NCBI RefSeq assembly: GCF_018919205.1
Contig: NZ_JAHLQN010000001.1
Location: 248,001-312,000 of the forward strand
Origin: Dysosmobacter acutus
Lineage (GTDB): Bacteria; Bacillota; Clostridia; Oscillospirales; Oscillospiraceae
DNA: 64,000 nucleotides
Direction: 5' to 3'
The number at the start of each line of letters is the position of its first letter. Position 1 is the first letter of the stretch. Position numbers and translations under genes: made by a program. Under the pieces are notes generated by a model. The model searched no databases and was not told the DNA's origin. It saw only the letters and a program-made list of their open reading frames with translations. Below are positions 26,880 through 34,838 of this stretch, in pieces.

Positions 26880-26896
26880 GATTCCACTCCCCTCTC

Positions 26897-27505
26897 TCAG
26901 CCGATCTGGCCGGCCGCGGCCAGCGCGCCGTTGACGCCGGTGGTGACGCCTCTGCTGGACACGGTGGCGCCGGAGATGGCGTCCACGTTGGCCCCCACCT
27001 CAAGCTGGCCGTCCGCGGCGTTCTTTCCGGCGAACTGATCAAGGACGCCGTTTTCGTTGTCCATGACCTTGGTGCCGATGCCGGAGGTTTCAGAGTGGTT
27101 CACAATGGATACGCCGGTGACGGCGCCCTCGGCGTCCACGCCGACCACCATTTCAATGTTGCCCTGGGAGCCGGAGGCCACCACCTTAAAGGCATGGCCG
27201 ATCAGCGCGCCGCCGTCCTTGGCCTCATAGACCTCCTTCAGCGTGGCGCCGGTGGCGGCGACCGCCCCTTTCATATCGTCGGTGAGTTCCATCTTGGGGA
27301 ACTCAGGGGCGGACGCGCTCTGGAACACAGAGGACAGCGCCGCATTGGTCTTTTCCAGATTGATCTGCTCAATGGGCCCCTTGGTCACGCTGTTGACCAG
27401 GCCCAGAAGGCCCGCCACGATGATGCAGGTGACCAGCAGCGTCACGGTCAGCTTGATGAGGTACTTGGGATCCATGTCCACTTTTTCTTTGACTTGCGCA
27501 CTCAT
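26897..27505 (-). CDS. rnfG: Rnf complex FMN-binding subunit G
   Basis: About 202 aa. One N-terminal membrane helix (YLIKLTVTLLVTCIIVAGLLGLV) is followed by an extracytoplasmic FMN_bind domain. The covalent-FMN threonine motif SGAT is in VDAISGATVSSRGV near the C-terminus, preceded by NHSETSGIG. The start overlaps the rnfD stop by 4 nt and has AAGGAGG upstream. Confidence 0.94.
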   Translation of the reverse strand: MSAQVKEKVDMDPKYLIKLTVTLLVTCIIVAGLLGLVNSVTKGPIEQINLEKTNAALSSVFQSASAPEFPKMELTDDMKGAVAATGATLKEVYEAKDGGALIGHAFKVVASGSQGNIEMVVGVDAEGAVTGVSIVNHSETSGIGTKVMDNENGVLDQFAGKNAADGQLEVGANVDAISGATVSSRGVTTGVNGALAAAGQIG

Positions 27506-28524
27506 TTTGCAGCCGCCTCCTTCTTCTTGTCGGATTTCACGACGCCAAAACGAGCGGGCTTGACGTTCTTGTCAATCAGGGCCACCAGCAGGTTCATAAC
27601 CATAATGGAGTAGCAGACGCCTTCGTTGTAGGAGCCGAAATAACGGATAAACACAGTGAACAGTCCGCAGCCGATGCCGAAGATCAGCTGTCCCTTGTGG
27701 GTGACGGGCGAGGTGGCGTAGTCGGTGGCCATGAAAAAGGCGCCCAACATCAGTCCGCCGCCCAAAATGTTGTAGAGCATCCACTCCATGGCGCTGCCGC
27801 CCTTGGGGAAGAGATAGGTCAGCACGGCCACGGTGCCGATGTAAGCCACAGGGGTGTGCCAGGTGATTACCTTGCGGATGATCAGGTACACGCCGCCCAA
27901 CAGCAGCATCAGCGCGGAGACCTCGCCCAAGGAGCCGCCGATGGTGCCCACGAACATGTCGTTGATGCTGACTCCGGCCGCCTTCAGGCCCTCGAGATCA
28001 CCGCCGTGGAGGTACTTCATGGGGGTGGCGGCGGTCACGGCGTCCGCCGCAGAGCCAAAAATGCCCAACTTGGAGCCGGGGGCAATCCAGGTGGTCATGA
28101 CGCTGGCATAGCTGCCCAGCAAAAAGGCCCGGCCGGCCAGGGCGGGGTTGATGAAGTTCTTGCCGATGCCGCCGAAAAGCTGCTTGACCACCACGATGGA
28201 GAAGAAGTCCCCGATGAGGATCATCCAATAGGGGGTGGGGGGGGGGCACACGAACGCGATGAGCATACCGGTGACCACAGCGGACAGGTCGCCGATGGAC
28301 TGGGGCTTCTTCAGCACCTTGCGGTAGGCCCACTCCCAGAATATACAGCCGATCACGCTGATTGCGGTCAGCGTCAGCGCGCCCCAGCCGAAATTGTAAA
28401 CGGCGAAGGCCAGGGCGGGGATCATGGCGATGATCACATCCAGCATGATGGACTTGGTGTTCTCAGCGGAGCGGATGTGGGGAGAAGAAGTCGCAATCAG
28501 CTTCAAATTTTTGTAGTCTGTCAT
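27502..28524 (-). CDS. rnfD: Rnf complex membrane subunit D
   Basis: About 340 aa with roughly nine to ten membrane segments, homologous to NqrB. Recognisable parts are SSPHIRSAENTKSIMLDVIIAMIPA, GKNFINPALAGRAFL, the FMN-attachment region DAVTAATPMKYLHGG, and the C-terminal ATDYATSPVTHKGQLIFGIGCG. The segment CPPPTPYWMI is encoded by an uninterrupted run of ten C on the coding strand; the frame stays open in this assembly. The C-terminus is Lys/Ala-rich. GAAGGAGG precedes the ATG and rnfC ends 4 nt upstream. Confidence 0.95.
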   Translation of the reverse strand: MTDYKNLKLIATSSPHIRSAENTKSIMLDVIIAMIPALAFAVYNFGWGALTLTAISVIGCIFWEWAYRKVLKKPQSIGDLSAVVTGMLIAFVCPPPTPYWMILIGDFFSIVVVKQLFGGIGKNFINPALAGRAFLLGSYASVMTTWIAPGSKLGIFGSAADAVTAATPMKYLHGGDLEGLKAAGVSINDMFVGTIGGSLGEVSALMLLLGGVYLIIRKVITWHTPVAYIGTVAVLTYLFPKGGSAMEWMLYNILGGGLMLGAFFMATDYATSPVTHKGQLIFGIGCGLFTVFIRYFGSYNEGVCYSIMVMNLLVALIDKNVKPARFGVVKSDKKKEAAAK

Positions 28525-28528
28525 TTGT

Positions 28529-29896
28529 TTACGCCTCCTTCTTCTCTTCCGCGGCCTTCTTGGCCGCCTCGGCGGCAGCCCGCTCGGCGGCAGCCTTGTT
28601 CTTCACCAGCTGCTTGCCGGTTTTGAACATGTGGGTCAGATGCATGCGGGCGGGGCAGACGTAGGCGCAGGCGCCGCACTCCATGCAGTCCATGATGTTG
28701 GCCTCGTTCAGCTCATCCACCATGCCCTTGGCAGCATACTGATATAAAAAGAGGGGCTCAAGGTGCACCGGACAGGCGTCCACACACTTGCCGCAGCGGA
28801 TGCACTGGGGATTCTCCACGGTCTGCTCCTCGTCCTCGCAAAAGGCCAGGACGGAGCCGGTGCCCTTGGCCACGGAGATGTCCGCGGTATACTGGGCCAT
28901 ACCCATCATGGGGCCGCCGGCGATGATCTTATAGGTGCCGTCCTTCAGCCCACCGCAGGCATCAAAGAGTTTGGATACCGGCGTGCCGATGGGGCACTCC
29001 AAGTTCTTGGGCTCCACCACGCCGGAGCCGGAGACGGTAACCACCTTCCTCACCACGGGCATACCGGTGGTGATGGCCCGGTAGATGGCGCAGGTGGTGT
29101 TGATATTGAACACGGCGCAGCCGATATTGGAGGGCAGTCCTCCCGGGGGCACCTGCTTGCCGGTGATGGCCTGACAGAGCTGTTTTTCACCGCCCTGGGG
29201 ATAGCGGCAGCGCAGGGACTCCACCACCACGGGGGCCTTCTTCTCCGAGATGACCTTATTCATGGCGTCGATGCCGTTTTGCTTGTTGTCCTCCACGCCG
29301 ATGACCACCTTGTCCACACCGAACATTCTGGCCAGATAGGCGGCGCCGCCGATGATCTCCTCCGGCCGCTCCAGCATGGCCCGGTGGTCGCCGGTGATGT
29401 AGGGCTCGCACTCGGCGCCGTTGATGATAACGGTATCCACCTTGCCCAGTCCGCCGGAAATCTTGACGTGGGTGGGGAACGTGGCGCCGCCCATGCCCAC
29501 GATGCCCGCGTTCTTGACGATCTCCACCATCTCGTCCACGCTGAGAGCCTCCGGGTCCGCCGGAGCGTGGACCTCTTCGCTGATCTCGTCCTGAAAATCG
29601 TTTTCGATGATTACGGACGTGATGTCGCCGCCCATGGAATAGGGGCGGGGCTCCACAGCCCTGACCGTACCGGAAACGCTGGCATGGATCGGGGCTCCCA
29701 AGCCGTGGAACTCACCGATCTTCTGGCCAATCTTCACGCGGTCTCCAGCCTTGACAAGCGGCGTGCACGGTGCACCAAAGTGCATCGACATGGGAATCAC
29801 CACTTCTGCCGGGGCGGGCAGCTGTTCGATGGCCTTTTCATTGGTAGCGGCCTTCATGTCGTGGGGATGAACGCCGCCAAAGAAAGCTTGTGCCAT
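28529..29896 (-). CDS. rnfC: Rnf complex NADH-side subunit C
   Basis: About 455 aa, first gene of the operon. The N-terminal GGVHPHDMK is the RnfC signature. The NADH/FMN-binding region contains AGIVGMGGATFPTHVK, INGAECEPYITGDHRAMLE and ITTGMPVVRKVVTVSG. Two ferredoxin-like cysteine groups, CIRCGKCVDACP and CMECGACAYVCP, lie near the C-terminus, followed by an Ala/Lys/Glu-rich tail. The start MAQAFFGG has GAGGTGA upstream. The complex couples ferredoxin oxidation by NAD+ to Na+ or H+ export and is a main energy-conserving device of anaerobic Clostridia. Confidence 0.95.
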   Translation of the reverse strand: MAQAFFGGVHPHDMKAATNEKAIEQLPAPAEVVIPMSMHFGAPCTPLVKAGDRVKIGQKIGEFHGLGAPIHASVSGTVRAVEPRPYSMGGDITSVIIENDFQDEISEEVHAPADPEALSVDEMVEIVKNAGIVGMGGATFPTHVKISGGLGKVDTVIINGAECEPYITGDHRAMLERPEEIIGGAAYLARMFGVDKVVIGVEDNKQNGIDAMNKVISEKKAPVVVESLRCRYPQGGEKQLCQAITGKQVPPGGLPSNIGCAVFNINTTCAIYRAITTGMPVVRKVVTVSGSGVVEPKNLECPIGTPVSKLFDACGGLKDGTYKIIAGGPMMGMAQYTADISVAKGTGSVLAFCEDEEQTVENPQCIRCGKCVDACPVHLEPLFLYQYAAKGMVDELNEANIMDCMECGACAYVCPARMHLTHMFKTGKQLVKNKAAAERAAAEAAKKAAEEKKEA

Positions 29897-29949
29897 TGTC
29901 TTCACCTCATTTTTCTCCTGGGCAGCCACGCTGCCCCATACTGTGCTAA

Positions 29950-29978
29950 ATCATACACCAATTTCAGGTGGTTGTCCA
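29950..29978 (-). promoter_or_regulatory. Promoter of the rnfCDGEAB operon
   Basis: On the minus strand TGGACA, a 17-nt spacer and TATGAT, about 54 nt upstream of the rnfC start. Confidence 0.6.
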
Positions 29979-30099
29979 TACGTTTCCGGCGATTTCCTGT
30001 CGGATTCGTGAAACTTTTGTCACATTTTTTGTAACAGACAATCCTTTTCTTCCTCCACTTTTCCGGTAAGATTTCAAATTTTACCTTTCGAAACATGTC

Positions 30100-30128
30100 T
30101 TGCCATTTCCCCCAATCTGTGATACGCT
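30100..30128 (+). promoter_or_regulatory. Promoter of the DUF975 gene
   Basis: TTGCCA, 17 nt, TACGCT, about 88 nt before the ATG. The -10 is only a partial match. Confidence 0.4.
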
Positions 30129-30215
30129 ACCAGGAAACAGATACTGTTTGCGCGGCGCCGGAACCGTGCCGCCGCTGAATAAGAGAGCTGCCCGCCGCGG
30201 GCACAGGAGGTTTTC

Positions 30216-31010
30216 ATGTACATTGATCGTCGCCGTCTGAAAGAGGAAGCCAAGTCCATTCTCCAGGGGGCCAGCGTCTCCCCCATTGCCATCACGGCGC
30301 TGTATCTTGCCATCTGCCTGGGGCTGGATACACTGGACAGTGTGGTTTCCGGAGGCGCCATGGCGGTGCTCTCAGGCGCCGGGATGCTGCCCACCTTCAT
30401 CACCATTTTTGTCTATCTGGTGGAGCTTGTATTGGGCATGGGGCTGACCGTCTACTGCCTTGGCGTGCGCCACAGCGTGCACATGGAGCTGTCCACTCTT
30501 TTTGACGGATTCTCCTTTGTGGGAAAGATCATCCTGCTGTTTCTTGCAGAGGGCGTCTTCATCTCCCTGTGGTCCATGCTGTTCTTTTTCCCCGGTATTG
30601 TGGCTATGTACCGCTACCGCTTTGCCTTTTACAATCTCTGTGAGGACCCGTCTCTCAGCGCCTTTGACGCCCTGAATATGAGCAAACGCCAGACCAGCGG
30701 CTATAAGCTGTCCCTTCTGACGCTGGACCTCTCCTTCATCGGATGGGGCTTTTTGATGACGCTGCCCTATACCGTGGTCAACAGCATGATCTTGAATGAT
30801 GTGGCGATGCCTCTGTCCCTGCCGGTGCTGACGGTGATCTGCGGCGTGCTCTCCGGCTTGGTGGCCCTGTGGGTCCGCCCCTATCTGATCACCACCAACC
30901 TGGGCTACTATGAGCTGGCCAAGGCCAGCAGCGGCGTGGGCCGGGGATACGGCAGCTCCGATCCGCTCAGCGGCGACTCCGGTGAACCGTGGGACAACGA
31001 TACCTTATAA
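30216..31010 (+). CDS. DUF975 family membrane protein
   Basis: About 264 aa integral membrane protein with about six hydrophobic segments. It starts MYIDRRRLKEEAKSIL, the usual DUF975 opening, and contains FPGIVAMYRYRFAFYNLCEDPSLSAFDALNMSKRQTSGYKLSLLTLDLSFIGWGFL, the most characteristic part of the family. The C-terminal tail is Gly/Ser/Asp-rich and likely cytoplasmic. CAGGAGG precedes the ATG. It is a single-gene unit followed by a terminator. The function of this family is unknown. Confidence 0.85.
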   Translation: MYIDRRRLKEEAKSILQGASVSPIAITALYLAICLGLDTLDSVVSGGAMAVLSGAGMLPTFITIFVYLVELVLGMGLTVYCLGVRHSVHMELSTLFDGFSFVGKIILLFLAEGVFISLWSMLFFFPGIVAMYRYRFAFYNLCEDPSLSAFDALNMSKRQTSGYKLSLLTLDLSFIGWGFLMTLPYTVVNSMILNDVAMPLSLPVLTVICGVLSGLVALWVRPYLITTNLGYYELAKASSGVGRGYGSSDPLSGDSGEPWDNDTL

Positions 31011-31041
31011 TATATTGAGCACTTCCTGCGGACATGCAAAA

Positions 31042-31075
31042 AAGGAGCGGCGAGAACGCCGCTCCTTCTCTTTTT
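31042..31075 (+). terminator. Terminator of the DUF975 gene
   Basis: The stem AAGGAGCGGCG/CGCCGCTCCTT with an AGAA loop is followed by CTCTTTTTG. Confidence 0.85.
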
Positions 31076-31153
31076 GCCGCTTTTGTCCCCCTCTTCCATC
31101 CGGTCCGCGCCTTAAAAAGCGCTCTCCGGGACAAAAGAGGTTTTGCCCCAGGC

Positions 31154-33184
31154 TCAAAGCTGCTTCTCCCGGGCCCTCCAGCGGCGGAGCAGCTCCTGGC
31201 CCGCAGCCTGCAAAAAAGTTCCCCGCCCGGTCACCGCGTTTACAAGGCCCCTGTCCTTCAGCCGGCCCACCAGGCCCTTGACCTGGCTCTCGCTGAGGGA
31301 CAGTCCATACTCTTCCGCCAGCTCCCGGGTCAGGACCTGGCGGGAGAATCGGTAGGGCGGGCGGTCCAGCAGCTCCAGCACCGCCCGGACGCTCCGGGGA
31401 TCGTCCGTCTCCTGCTGTGCCTCCTGCGTCCCCTGCCCTTCCTGCGCCTCCCGCGCCCCGTCCGAGTGGGAGAGGGGGTGGAGTACGCCGGGAAGCCGGT
31501 CCGGCCAATTGGGGTCGAAGCGGGCAAAGTTGGAGACATACTCCGCCACATTGCGCAGCTCCCGCACATTGCCCGGCCAGGGGTAGTCCTCTATCTCCGT
31601 CCGGACCTGCCGGGAAAGCTCCCCGCCGTCCACACGGAACTCCTTCAGGAAGTGAGAGAACAGGGGGAGGATGTCCTCCCTCCTGCGCCGCAGCGGCGGC
31701 AGATACAGCGGCAGCACATTGAGCCGGTAGTACAGGTCCTCCCGGAACTCCCGGCGCTCCACCAGCGCCCCCATGTCCTGATTGCTGGCGGCGATGATCC
31801 GCACGTCCACGGGAATCAGCTTGCTCCCTCCCACCGGAAGCACCTTCCGCTCCTGAATGACCCGAAGCAGCTTTTTCTGCAGCTCCAGCGGCGCATCGCC
31901 GATCTCATCAAGAAAAATCGTGCCCTTGTGTGCCAGCTCAAAAAGCCCCTTTCTGCCGCCCCGCCGGGCGCCGGTGAAGGCGCCGTCGGCGTAGCCGAAC
32001 AGCTCCGACTCGCTGAGAGAAAGGGAGATGGAGGCGAAGTTCACCGCTACAAACGCCCCGTTCCGCCTGGGCGATGCGTTGTGGATGGCCTGGGCCAGCA
32101 GCTCCTTGCCGCTGCCCGACTCCCCGTGGAGGAACACGGTGGACTCCCCCCGGGCAAACTCCCGGGCGGTTTGAATCAGCTCTCCCATGGCCGCTGAGCG
32201 GTAGATGATGTCTTTAAACTCATATTTGGCCGCCAGCCCCTTTTCCGTCAGGGCCCGGCGGTAGCTGTTTTCGATGCGCTCAATCTTCTTCACATCCCGC
32301 AGCATAACAATGGTGGTCCGCTCCCGGCCGCCGGAGGAGGATATCCGCTCCACATAATAGCTGTCGCTGCCGGTGCGGTGGAAAAAGTGCGGATCCTCCC
32401 CGTGGGCGCGCAGCTCCTCCACCAGGGCCCGCAGGCGGCCTTCCCCGGATCCCAGCATCTTCTCTGCCATGGGATTGATGAAAATCGGGCGCATCTGCTG
32501 ATCCAGCACCAGGACGCCGTCCTCCATCAGGGCGATAATTTTTTGTAAATCCTCGGAAGTATGGGCATACTTGATATGGAGTTTCGCCAAATCCTGGGTC
32601 AGCCGGATCATCGGACGGATGTTTCCGGCGGTCAGCGTTCCACGCAGCTGCTCATAGAGACCCAGCTCCCTGGCAATAAGGACGCAGGCCTCCATGCTGA
32701 GCAAGCGGCTGTGGAGGTCCGTCACGGAGCGGTACTCTCCCGGCGGCACCGCGTCCATCTCCCCAAAGGTGATCGCATACGGGCAGTTTTTCCGGTACTC
32801 CCGGATCCCCGGGTAATAGGGGTGGTAGCGCAGCCCCTCCACCTCATAGAGTTCCATCTGCTCGATAGCCTCCTCCGTCAGCTCCCGGGTGGTGTTCACC
32901 ACCAGTACATCGGAGTCGGCGGGGAGGGCAAACAGCCGCCGCACCTGATCCGGGTTCACCGCCCGGTCCGCCACCAGCACCCGGGTTCCGGGCCGAACGT
33001 ACCGGATCAACTCCTCCATCTGGCGGGAAATCACCACCAGGTCGGCGTCCACCGAGCCCTCCGCCACCATGGGCCCGGCTATTACCACCTTCACCCTGGC
33101 CACCTCGCCGAAGATCTCCCGCATCTGCTTCCCGGTGTGAAGAGCGGTCCCCTGGTCCCGCAACAGGATCGTCAAGCGTTTCAT
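31154..33184 (-). CDS. Sigma-54-dependent transcriptional activator
   Basis: About 676 aa. Residues 1-200 are an N-terminal sensory region I cannot name with certainty. A PAS-like domain spans about 205-300 (IIALMEDGVLVLDQQMRPIFINPMAEKML). The sigma-54 AAA+ domain (about 325-560) has Walker A GESGSGKE (354-361), the sigma-54 contact loop GAFTGA (401-406), Walker B GTIFLDE (421-427) and the R-finger region YYRLNVLPLYLPPLRRRREDI. Instead of a Fis-type helix-turn-helix the C-terminus reads as a winged helix (LTRELAEEYGLSLSESQVKGLVGRLKDRGL). The start MKRLTILL has GGGAGG 7 nt upstream. It is divergent from the NhaC/IadA operon, whose promoter is a -24/-12 type, so it very likely activates that operon. 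Confidence 0.93.
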   Translation of the reverse strand: MKRLTILLRDQGTALHTGKQMREIFGEVARVKVVIAGPMVAEGSVDADLVVISRQMEELIRYVRPGTRVLVADRAVNPDQVRRLFALPADSDVLVVNTTRELTEEAIEQMELYEVEGLRYHPYYPGIREYRKNCPYAITFGEMDAVPPGEYRSVTDLHSRLLSMEACVLIARELGLYEQLRGTLTAGNIRPMIRLTQDLAKLHIKYAHTSEDLQKIIALMEDGVLVLDQQMRPIFINPMAEKMLGSGEGRLRALVEELRAHGEDPHFFHRTGSDSYYVERISSSGGRERTTIVMLRDVKKIERIENSYRRALTEKGLAAKYEFKDIIYRSAAMGELIQTAREFARGESTVFLHGESGSGKELLAQAIHNASPRRNGAFVAVNFASISLSLSESELFGYADGAFTGARRGGRKGLFELAHKGTIFLDEIGDAPLELQKKLLRVIQERKVLPVGGSKLIPVDVRIIAASNQDMGALVERREFREDLYYRLNVLPLYLPPLRRRREDILPLFSHFLKEFRVDGGELSRQVRTEIEDYPWPGNVRELRNVAEYVSNFARFDPNWPDRLPGVLHPLSHSDGAREAQEGQGTQEAQQETDDPRSVRAVLELLDRPPYRFSRQVLTRELAEEYGLSLSESQVKGLVGRLKDRGLVNAVTGRGTFLQAAGQELLRRWRAREKQL

Positions 33185-33214
33185 CTTCATCCCTCCCATT
33201 GGATTGTACCATTT

Positions 33215-33258
33215 TTTGTCCGATATTGTCTATCTTTAGTTAAAATAATCAGGACAAA
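33215..33258. promoter_or_regulatory. Inverted repeat TTTGTCC-N30-GGACAAA, candidate upstream activator site
   Basis: Seven-base arms lie upstream of the -24/-12 promoter of the nhaC operon, in the space between the activator gene and its probable target. Position fits an enhancer for the sigma-54 activator. It is seen once only. Confidence 0.4.
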
Positions 33259-33295
33259 CTTTTATCAACTCCCTGTTTTTCTGGTTTTTATAAAT

Positions 33296-33311
33296 TGGCA
33301 CGCATTTTGCT
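33296..33311 (+). promoter_or_regulatory. Sigma-54 (-24/-12) promoter of the nhaC-iadA-iadA operon
   Basis: TGGCACG-CATT-TTGCT is an essentially perfect match to the RpoN consensus TGGCACG-N4-TTGCW, with the invariant GG and GC 12 nt apart. It lies about 75 nt upstream of the NhaC-type gene and faces it, next to a divergent sigma-54 activator gene. Confidence 0.88.
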
Positions 33312-33386
33312 AAATAAAGAATGCGCCGCGCGGAGCGCTGCGGCCCCAAGTTCTGATGATAGATCAAAGAGAAAAGGAGAATTGCC

Positions 33387-34835
33387 ATGAAAGAGAAAAA
33401 AGTCCGCCAGAAGCGCAAGCCCACCCTGCTGGAAGCGCTGATCCCCATCATCGCCATGCTGGTGATCCTGTTTTACGGCAAGGGATTGAAGGGCTGGTCC
33501 ACTGAACCGCTGCTGATTGTGGTGGCGGCCATTGCCGCCCTGATTGCTGTCCGGGTGGGCTGCACCTGGGACGAGATGCTCAATGAAATTTCCAATAAGA
33601 TCGCCAAGGGCATGCCCGCCATTTTGATTCTGATTTCCGTGGGCGCCCTCATCGGCACCTGGAAGGCCTCCGGCACCATTCCCATGATGATCTACTACGG
33701 CATCCAGATCGTCAACCCCAAGTTTTTGCTGGTCACGGCGTTTTTGATCTGCGCCCTTGTCTCCATCGTCACCGGCACTTCCTGGGGCTCCGTGGGCACC
33801 ATGGGCGTGGCCCTGATGGGCATTGCCTCCGGCCTGAACGTGTCCCTACCCGCCACCGCCGGCGCCGTCATTGCCGGCTCCTATTTCGGCGATAAGCTTT
33901 CCCCCCTGTCCGACACCACCAACCTTGCGCCCATTGCCGCCGGCAGCGAGCTCTACAGCCACATCAAGCACATGCTCTGGACCACCATCCCCGCCACCGT
34001 GGTCTCCCTGATCGTCTACGCCATCGTGGGCTCCGGCACCGGCGTTGCCGCCGTGCCCAACCCCGAGACCGTGGAGACCATGCTCTCCACCCTTGACACC
34101 ATGTACAACTGGAACATCCTTCTGCTGCTGCCCGCCGTCATCATTCTGGCCGGGTCCGTAATGAAGCTGCCCACCATCCCCGTCATGTTAGGGTCCTCGG
34201 CCGTGGCGGGCGTCATGGCCTTTGCCTTCCAGCACATCTCCCTGGCCAACATCCTCTCCTCCACCGTGGGCGGCTTCGACGTCTCCATGGTCACCGCAGA
34301 GGGTTTTGACCCCTCCGCCGTCATCTGGGAGGTCACCCGCCTTATCAACGGCGGCGGCATGACCAGCATCATGTCCACCACGCTGCTGGTCTTCTGTGCG
34401 TTCTGCTTTGCCGGCATCATGAGCTGCGCCGGATGCCTGGACGTGGTGCTGGAGAACCTGCTGAGCGTGGTCAAGTCCACCGGCGGCTTGATCGCCAGCA
34501 CCGTGGTGGCCTGCCTAACCATGGCCCTGACCACCGGCAACTCCTATCTCTCCATCCTGATCCCCGGCGAGATGTTCCGCGACGCCTATAAGAAGCGGGG
34601 CCTGGCCGCGGTCAACCTCTCCCGCACCCTGGAGGACGCCGGCACCGTGGCCGTGCCCATTGTCCCCTGGTCCGCGGCGGGCGCCTATATGACCGCCACC
34701 CTGGGCGTGGAGACCCTGGAGTATCTGCCCTGGGCCGTGCTGTGCTATACCGGATTCCTGTTTGCCATCTTCTACGGCTTCACCGGCATCGGCATCAAAA
34801 AGCTGACACCGGAGGAAATGGCAAAGGAGGACTGA
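33387..34835 (+). CDS. nhaC: NhaC-family Na+/H+ antiporter-like transporter
   Basis: About 482 aa with 11-12 hydrophobic segments. NhaC-family landmarks are KGMPAILILISVGALIGTWKASGTIPMMIYYG, VTGTSWGSVGTMGVALMGIA, and SYFGDKLSPLSDTTNLAPIAAGSELYSHIKHMLWTTIPA. It is first in an operon with two isoaspartyl dipeptidases. Members of this family include amino-acid/malate exchangers as well as cation antiporters, so it may import or exchange a dipeptide or aspartate-related compound with Na+. AAAGGAG precedes the ATG. Confidence 0.85.
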   Translation: MKEKKVRQKRKPTLLEALIPIIAMLVILFYGKGLKGWSTEPLLIVVAAIAALIAVRVGCTWDEMLNEISNKIAKGMPAILILISVGALIGTWKASGTIPMMIYYGIQIVNPKFLLVTAFLICALVSIVTGTSWGSVGTMGVALMGIASGLNVSLPATAGAVIAGSYFGDKLSPLSDTTNLAPIAAGSELYSHIKHMLWTTIPATVVSLIVYAIVGSGTGVAAVPNPETVETMLSTLDTMYNWNILLLLPAVIILAGSVMKLPTIPVMLGSSAVAGVMAFAFQHISLANILSSTVGGFDVSMVTAEGFDPSAVIWEVTRLINGGGMTSIMSTTLLVFCAFCFAGIMSCAGCLDVVLENLLSVVKSTGGLIASTVVACLTMALTTGNSYLSILIPGEMFRDAYKKRGLAAVNLSRTLEDAGTVAVPIVPWSAAGAYMTATLGVETLEYLPWAVLCYTGFLFAIFYGFTGIGIKKLTPEEMAKED

Positions 34836-34838
34836 TCC

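Larger units (their letters stand above)
29897..30215. other. Divergent intergenic region between rnfC and a DUF975 gene
   Basis: About 320 nt holding a minus-strand promoter for rnf, a plus-strand promoter for the DUF975 gene, and an AT-rich middle. No gene or conserved RNA was recognised. Confidence 0.6.
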
